Assembly (NCBI RefSeq): GCF_029892515.1
Contig: NZ_JARXVF010000001.1
Coordinates: 2,198,394 to 2,262,393, forward strand
DNA length: 64,000 nucleotides
Direction of reading: 5' to 3'
From: Pseudaminobacter soli (ex Li et al. 2025)
Lineage (GTDB): Bacteria > Pseudomonadota > Alphaproteobacteria > Rhizobiales > Rhizobiaceae
In this document: one piece after another, positions 59,757 through 64,000 of the stretch
Layout of the letters: the number at the start of each line of letters is the position of its first letter
Numbering within the stretch: the first letter of the stretch is position 1
Notes under the pieces: model-generated
What the model was told of the DNA's origin: nothing
Databases searched by the model: none
The model's input: the letters and a program-made list of their open reading frames with translations, nothing else
Position numbers and translations under genes: made by a program

Positions 59757-60944
59757 CTAGGAATCGACGGGCTCACCCAAAGCGCGGGATCCAACGGAAG
59801 CGGTGTTCCGGCGGGCTTTGTCCCACAGCCACCACAACAGCGGTAGGGCGATGAAGGACATGGCGATTGGCCTGAACCAGAGGTCCAGGAACTCCAGGAC
59901 ATGCCGCTCTGCGCCGCTGAAGCCGCACAGGATAATCGCGACTGATAGGACGATGCTTAGGACGCCGCCCCGCTCTTGCTGCCACAGATAGGCAATGGTG
60001 ATTGCGGCCGGCACCGCCAGCATCATGTAGGTGTTCGTTTCGACGCGCGGATTGAGCACGGTCATGTAGAAGGCCGCTGTCAGGAAGATCGCCAGCGCGG
60101 CGAGGTTTTTCTCGGCCCGGCGGTCGAACCAGAGGACGGCAAGCAATGTCAGGGCGGCGCCCACGACGCGCACAACCGTACCAATGGATTGAGCGAGGGG
60201 CACGCCAATGGCCGTGAACGGGGCTGTAAAATCGGCCGGACGGAATGGCCCGGACTTGTCGACGCCCATGGACGTCAGCATGCGGAGGAATTCGTGATGC
60301 TGGGCGTTGACGTAGTCGACCGGCGCAAAGGCATAGGGAATCGCGAATACAAACAGCAGCGACAGGACCAGTACCGGGATCATTCTTGGCCGCAACGCGC
60401 CGCAAAGCAGGATCATGACGATTGCCGTGGGCTTGGCGATGAACGCGATCGATGCCCAGAGAAATGCCTCCGCACGCCGGCCTTCCAGCGTCGAAAATGT
60501 CAGCAGCCAGCAGGCGCCGGTCAGAAGAACGGTGGCTTGACCGTTGCGCATCGCGCCAAGCGACATCGGCAAGGCCAGGAAAAGGCTAAAGGACAGGAGC
60601 CAGATCGTATTCGGCCCGTTGATCTTGCGCACCTGCTTGACGACGGCAGCGGTCAACACGGCGAAGCAGACAAACCGCCACATGAAATCGCCGAAGACCG
60701 GCCCGAGCTTCCAGAAGGGGGTATAGAGCGCGGCAAAGGCCGGCGCATAGAGAAACCCCATCGACAGCTCGACATTGTAGAGCGGCTCATGGGCGAAGAA
60801 CCTGTCCACGCTATGGCGGTAGACCGGCACCACGGCGCGTGACTGGGTAACGGCCGCGTGGATCGCAGCGATCAAAAAGCCCAAGACCCAAAGACCAGCG
60901 CCCAAACGGTCGTATAGCTGCCTCGAAATCGGCATGACACACAC
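59757..60944 (-). CDS. GT87-like (DUF2029) membrane glycosyltransferase family protein
   Basis: 395 residues with about ten hydrophobic segments. FFAHEPLYNVELSMGFLYAPAFAALYTPF (periplasmic loop with Tyr-rich ending) and RNGQATVLLTGACWLL, FIAKPTAIVMILL are typical of the DUF2029/GT87 polyprenol-phosphate mannosyltransferase-like family. The first Met may be replaced by the fourth residue (MPISRQ). Single gene, tail-to-tail with the MBL operon. Sugar and acceptor unknown. Confidence 0.82.
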   Translation of the reverse strand: MCVMPISRQLYDRLGAGLWVLGFLIAAIHAAVTQSRAVVPVYRHSVDRFFAHEPLYNVELSMGFLYAPAFAALYTPFWKLGPVFGDFMWRFVCFAVLTAAVVKQVRKINGPNTIWLLSFSLFLALPMSLGAMRNGQATVLLTGACWLLTFSTLEGRRAEAFLWASIAFIAKPTAIVMILLCGALRPRMIPVLVLSLLFVFAIPYAFAPVDYVNAQHHEFLRMLTSMGVDKSGPFRPADFTAPFTAIGVPLAQSIGTVVRVVGAALTLLAVLWFDRRAEKNLAALAIFLTAAFYMTVLNPRVETNTYMMLAVPAAITIAYLWQQERGGVLSIVLSVAIILCGFSGAERHVLEFLDLWFRPIAMSFIALPLLWWLWDKARRNTASVGSRALGEPVDS

Positions 60945-61163
60945 CCCATGATGGCCTTTCTCGGCCCTTGCCCGGCGCGCGACATATCACGAAGGACGCG
61001 CCGTGGCATAGAGGCGGCGCTTCGGCTTTCGGCGCCGTGCGACGAGGTCAGGTCACAAGCCGGATGAAAGAGGCGATCGTTGGGCACGCGGAGCACGCCG
61101 GCTGGATGGTGCTGCGTGCTCCCGTGCCCTTCCTCAATCATGCGCGAGTGAACACCCTCGGCG

Positions 61164-62726
61164 TCAGCCTTGGCTCGCCCTCCCAGCCGGCGGCCGGAAG
61201 GCGTGCGGCACAACTCTCCTGAGTTCGCGACGGATATGGTCGCTTCCATTCGCTCGACCGACCTGGAATTGGCCAATCAGTTCCGACAGTTGCTCTGTCT
61301 CCTGCGACAGCGAATGCGTGGCCGCCGTCGATTCCTCGACCATCGCCGCATTCTGCTGCGTCGCCTGATCCATATGGTTGATCGCGGAATTGACCTGCTC
61401 GAGCCCGGTCGCCTGTTCCTGCGCCCCGACAGCTATCTGGTTGACGACATTGTTGATGTCGGTCACCTGCTCCAGGATTCGTTCGAGCGACTTGCCGGTT
61501 TCCATCACCAGCTTGACCCCGCCTTCCACCCTGGTGGTGGAATCTGAAATCAACCCCTTGATCTCCCTGGCGGCTTCCGCCGAACGCTGGGCCAAGGCTC
61601 GCACCTCGGAAGCCACGACCGCAAAGCCGCGGCCCGCATCGCCGGCGCGCGCGGCCTCGACGCCAGCGTTGAGGGCGAGAAGATTCGTTTGGAAGGCGAT
61701 TTCGTCGATGACGCCGATGATCTGGCCGATCTGCCGGGCCGACTTCATGATTTCGTCCATCGCTTCGACGGCCTGGCGCACGATAAGGGCGCTCTGCTTG
61801 GCGTCCTCGTCGGCGGCGATCACGACCTGGCGTGCATGTGTCGCCCCTTCGGCCGACGTCTTGACCGTTGCCGTGATCTGGTCGAGAGCCGCGGCCGTCT
61901 CCTCGAGGCTCGCAGCCTGCTGCTCGGTCCGGCGCGACAGGTTCTCAGCCGCCATCGCCATTTCCTGGGTGCCCGACTGGATGGCATTTGTCCGGCCGGA
62001 GACGCTTTGCATTGCCGTCTCGAGCTGCTCGATCGCGGCATTGAAGTCGCCTTGCAGCTGGTGATAGGCCTCGGGCATCTCCGCTTCCATCCGATAGGTC
62101 AGGTCCTTGGCCGCTAGCCTGGCCAAGCCGACGCCGATCGAGTCGGCCACCAGTGCCCGCTCCTGCCTGATCCCCTCCTGTCCGGCTTCCTCGGCCTTGC
62201 GGCGCTGCTCGTCCAAGGTCTCGAGATAGACGGAGATGGCCAAGTCCATGTCCAGCATGGCCGCCTTCACCAGGCACGACAACGATTCCGCCACGCTTTC
62301 GGCGCGCGACCCATTCATCCGCAGCAGGCTGGGCCACTGCTCTTTCACAACGGCGTGGATCAGCTGCTCGATAACCAGCGCATAGCCGCCGATATACCAC
62401 CTGGGCTCAAGGCCAATCCGCGCGTGGGTCTGCCCGATCTTGAGGACAGCATCCACGTAGTCGTCATCGTAAGCTGCCGACGCAATGATCTGCCAATGCT
62501 CCTCCTGACGGCTCTTGGCGCCCGCCATGTGCCGGTCGTCGCCGAAGAATTTTCGTGTTGAGGGCGTCGCCTTCACCTTTTCATAGAAGGTGGCCAGGGC
62601 CGGTCCGAGCGACTGTTTGAGAACAGGCTGCAGCTTGCTCAGCGCCGTCCGCGCCTTCTGGTCCATTCCGATAAAATCGAGACGCTCATTCAAAGAGCTT
62701 TGGCGGTGCGCCGAATCCGTCATCAA
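61164..62726 (-). CDS. globin-coupled methyl-accepting chemotaxis protein (HemAT-like, cytoplasmic)
   Basis: 520-residue soluble chemoreceptor with no membrane helix. An N-terminal protoglobin domain (about residues 15-175) has the proximal haem His101 in GQTHARIGLEPRWYIGGYA. A HAMP-like linker lies near 195-235 (LARLAAKDLTYRM). The MCP signalling domain has its conserved hairpin tip at about 339-365 (DEIAFQTNLLALNAGVEAARAG). It should sense oxygen or another haem ligand and signal to CheA. GGGGGAATTTTG lies before ATG-ATG. It is 577 bases from the end of the che operon on the same strand. Confidence 0.94.
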   Translation of the reverse strand: MMTDSAHRQSSLNERLDFIGMDQKARTALSKLQPVLKQSLGPALATFYEKVKATPSTRKFFGDDRHMAGAKSRQEEHWQIIASAAYDDDYVDAVLKIGQTHARIGLEPRWYIGGYALVIEQLIHAVVKEQWPSLLRMNGSRAESVAESLSCLVKAAMLDMDLAISVYLETLDEQRRKAEEAGQEGIRQERALVADSIGVGLARLAAKDLTYRMEAEMPEAYHQLQGDFNAAIEQLETAMQSVSGRTNAIQSGTQEMAMAAENLSRRTEQQAASLEETAAALDQITATVKTSAEGATHARQVVIAADEDAKQSALIVRQAVEAMDEIMKSARQIGQIIGVIDEIAFQTNLLALNAGVEAARAGDAGRGFAVVASEVRALAQRSAEAAREIKGLISDSTTRVEGGVKLVMETGKSLERILEQVTDINNVVNQIAVGAQEQATGLEQVNSAINHMDQATQQNAAMVEESTAATHSLSQETEQLSELIGQFQVGRANGSDHIRRELRRVVPHAFRPPAGRASQG

Positions 62727-63302
62727 AATTCCCCCACATTGCGTCCGCTCCTGGTGCCAGGGCGTCCTTCGCGGACAGATTTCTTAATTGATGCGATATT
62801 TCGTGGTCGACTTGCGGGGCTCGTGACGCAACCCTGCCTGTTCGTTCCGATGTTGCTGCGCAAACGACCTCCTATCGTTGCCCAGCCCCACTGGAGCGGT
62901 GCAGGAACACGTTTTTCCGGCCGCAGCTTTCCCCCTCAGTCATTCGCGCCCGTACACACGATCCGCACCCGGCAGTCCCTCCACATTCTGCGCAAGGGTT
63001 AGCCGCGGCTGCCGATTTCCGTCCACTCAGGTTGGAAACCTATATGTACGGTAACGAATGAACTATATCGTACATAACGAAGCGTTAATTGGCGATTAAT
63101 TCCGATGTCTTCGCGCGCCTATTATTTCGCCGAAGGGCGACATCATTTGCGGGCCGCGCGGCACTTCAGTTTTTGTGATTTGCTGGCGCAAACGGCGTTC
63201 GGAAAGTTTCGAGTTGAAGCACAGGCTTCTGCATCGAGCGCGTGAACATAAGCCGAATAATCTATCCGGCTCCGAGCCAGATCAGCCCGCAATGCTTTCT
63301 GT
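62727..63302. other. long intergenic region between the globin receptor and cheT
   Basis: 576 bases without a credible gene. The promoter of the globin receptor must be at the left end. The right half (63040-63100) is AT-rich and holds an interrupted inverted repeat, listed separately; GATGTC and GACATC form a second loose pair at 63104-63142. Short ORFs here have no protein features. Confidence 0.6.
63043..63076. promoter_or_regulatory. inverted repeat with embedded direct repeat in the AT-rich island
   Basis: TATGTACG and CGTACATA are perfect 8-base arms across an 18-base AT-rich spacer. The same stretch reads as a direct repeat, GTACGGTAACGAA then GTACATAACGAA. It stands in a marked AT-rich island in otherwise GC-rich DNA, upstream of the globin receptor by about 320 bases. 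Confidence 0.45.
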
Positions 63303-63653
63303 CTAGAACAGCTCGCAGTCGCCGTCGTGGCGCGGCGCGTGCACGGTGTCGCCGGCGAGGCGGGCGGCGAGGTCGGACAAGGTGAGGGCGGCGAGGGCCG
63401 GGTGGGCGTCGAGCTGCCAGTCGGGGGAGGCGGTCGTGGCGAGGTCGGCGAGGAAGCCGGCCAGGGCGCACAGTTTTTGCTCGATGTGGTCGATGCCTTG
63501 CAGGGCCTGCAGGTAGTCCGGGTCGGGAGTGGCCGTGGCTGTGGCGTTGGCGGCGAGCGGATGCAGCCCGTTCACGGCTGCGGCCATGTCCTCGAGTTCG
63601 GCGCTCAGGCGTTCGAGCAGGGCGGGGACAGGCGTGAGGGCGGACGCGGACAT
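63303..63653 (-). CDS. cheT: CheT-like chemotaxis protein
   Basis: 116-residue, mostly helical protein following cheD on the same strand with a 20-base gap. The central helix DPDYLQALQGIDHIEQKL resembles the helices of CheZ/CheX-type CheY phosphatases, and the place after cheD matches that of CheT in Sinorhizobium meliloti. It ends with an acidic-aromatic tail, DCELF. The call rests on position and pattern, not on a search. An alternative is an unrelated small che-operon protein. Confidence 0.6.
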   Translation of the reverse strand: MSASALTPVPALLERLSAELEDMAAAVNGLHPLAANATATATPDPDYLQALQGIDHIEQKLCALAGFLADLATTASPDWQLDAHPALAALTLSDLAARLAGDTVHAPRHDGDCELF

Positions 63654-63673
63654 GGGGCGGGTCTTTCGGGACT

Positions 63674-64000
63674 TTAGAAGAACTCGACGGCGCCGCTGGT
63701 CGGCGGTGGCGGCGGTGGGGCGGCGGGGGTGGCGAAGCCGGGGTCGCCGGTGAGCAGCGCCTGGCGGGCGCGGCCGGAGACCGGCCAGTATTCGATGCGG
63801 CGGCCGCGGTCGCCGCCGAGGTCGCCGCCAAGCACGGCGATGCCCTCGTGGCGCAGGAAGCTTTGCGCGAACTCGGCGTTGAGGGCGCCGATGTCGGCCA
63901 GCCCTTCGAGCGTGCGGGCGCCGCCGAACAGCTTGGCCTCGAGCCGCTGGCGCTGGGCGCCGCGCGCCAACAGCCCGTTGACCAACAGCTCCATCAGGTG
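63674..64000 (-). CDS. cheD: chemoreceptor glutamine deamidase CheD (5' part outside window)
   Basis: The C-terminal 108 residues of CheD, which deamidates chemoreceptor glutamines and interacts with CheC/CheY-type proteins. Diagnostic text: [40 protein letters not shown] and [23 protein letters not shown]. The N-terminal part with the catalytic Cys lies beyond the window edge. A Pro-rich stretch ([10 protein letters not shown]) leads to the tail GAVEFF. It is followed by the CheT-like gene. Confidence 0.9.
   Translation of the reverse strand, partial: HLMELLVNGLLARGAQRQRLEAKLFGGARTLEGLADIGALNAEFAQSFLRHEGIAVLGGDLGGDRGRRIEYWPVSGRARQALLTGDPGFATPAAPPPPPPTSGAVEFF

Noticed and set aside
60968..61222. 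An 84-codon forward frame between the GT87-like and globin receptor genes
   Set aside because: It has no ribosome site or domain and overlaps the end of the globin receptor gene.

Overview
The window is a GC-rich chromosomal segment of an alphaproteobacterium. A member of the Rhizobiales close to Mesorhizobium or Aminobacter is the best guess. The reasons are the usg gene, the Ala/Lys/Pro-rich extension on AtpD, an ATP synthase F1 operon (atpHAGDC) without the F0 genes, the many periplasmic ABC uptake systems, a cheD-cheT type chemotaxis operon end, and palindromic repeats of the GCATGATC...CCGAAAAG type that are common in rhizobia. No rRNA, tRNA, IS element, prophage or CRISPR array was seen.

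Layout. 1-8.4 kb: acs (cut by the window edge), usg, a small membrane protein, an orphan LivK-type binding protein, an aldo/keto reductase, a divergent MFS exporter/LysR pair and yggS. 8.6-17.1 kb: leuS-lptE, a RecF/OLD-like ATPase, transaldolase, priA, a ParDE toxin-antitoxin pair and a small membrane protein. 17.3-22.5 kb: atpHAGDC. 22.8-31.0 kb: the complete high-affinity K+ uptake locus, namely a 27-residue micro-ORF, kdpF, kdpA, kdpB, kdpC and the kdpDE two-component system. 31.4-46.8 kb: a GntR/FCD regulator divergent from twelve tightly packed, often overlapping genes: FAH-family hydrolase, alpha/beta hydrolase, amidohydrolase, a five-component branched-chain-type ABC importer, a PEP-hydrolase-family TIM barrel, a flotillin-like SPFH protein and two SRPBCC proteins. 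In this cluster LivF is fused to a Tm-1-like (UPF0261) domain, and the second SRPBCC protein is fused to a quinone oxidoreductase. 47.0-52.1 kb: TetR plus an RND efflux adaptor and pump. 52.2-54.4 kb: a Tat-exported BMP-family binding protein divergent from an AraC regulator. 54.5-59.7 kb: a TetR regulator divergent from a spermidine/putrescine-type ABC importer and an MBL-fold hydrolase. 59.8-64 kb: a GT87-like membrane protein, a globin-coupled chemoreceptor and the end of a che operon (cheT-like, cheD).

The most unusual locus is the 31.4-46.8 kb cluster. It looks like one regulated uptake-and-degradation system for an unidentified substrate, carrying two domain fusions and the two halves of the plant Tm-1 architecture on adjacent genes. 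Two TetR genes are preceded by clear inverted-repeat operators. All functions are inferred from sequence motifs and gene order alone; no database search was possible.
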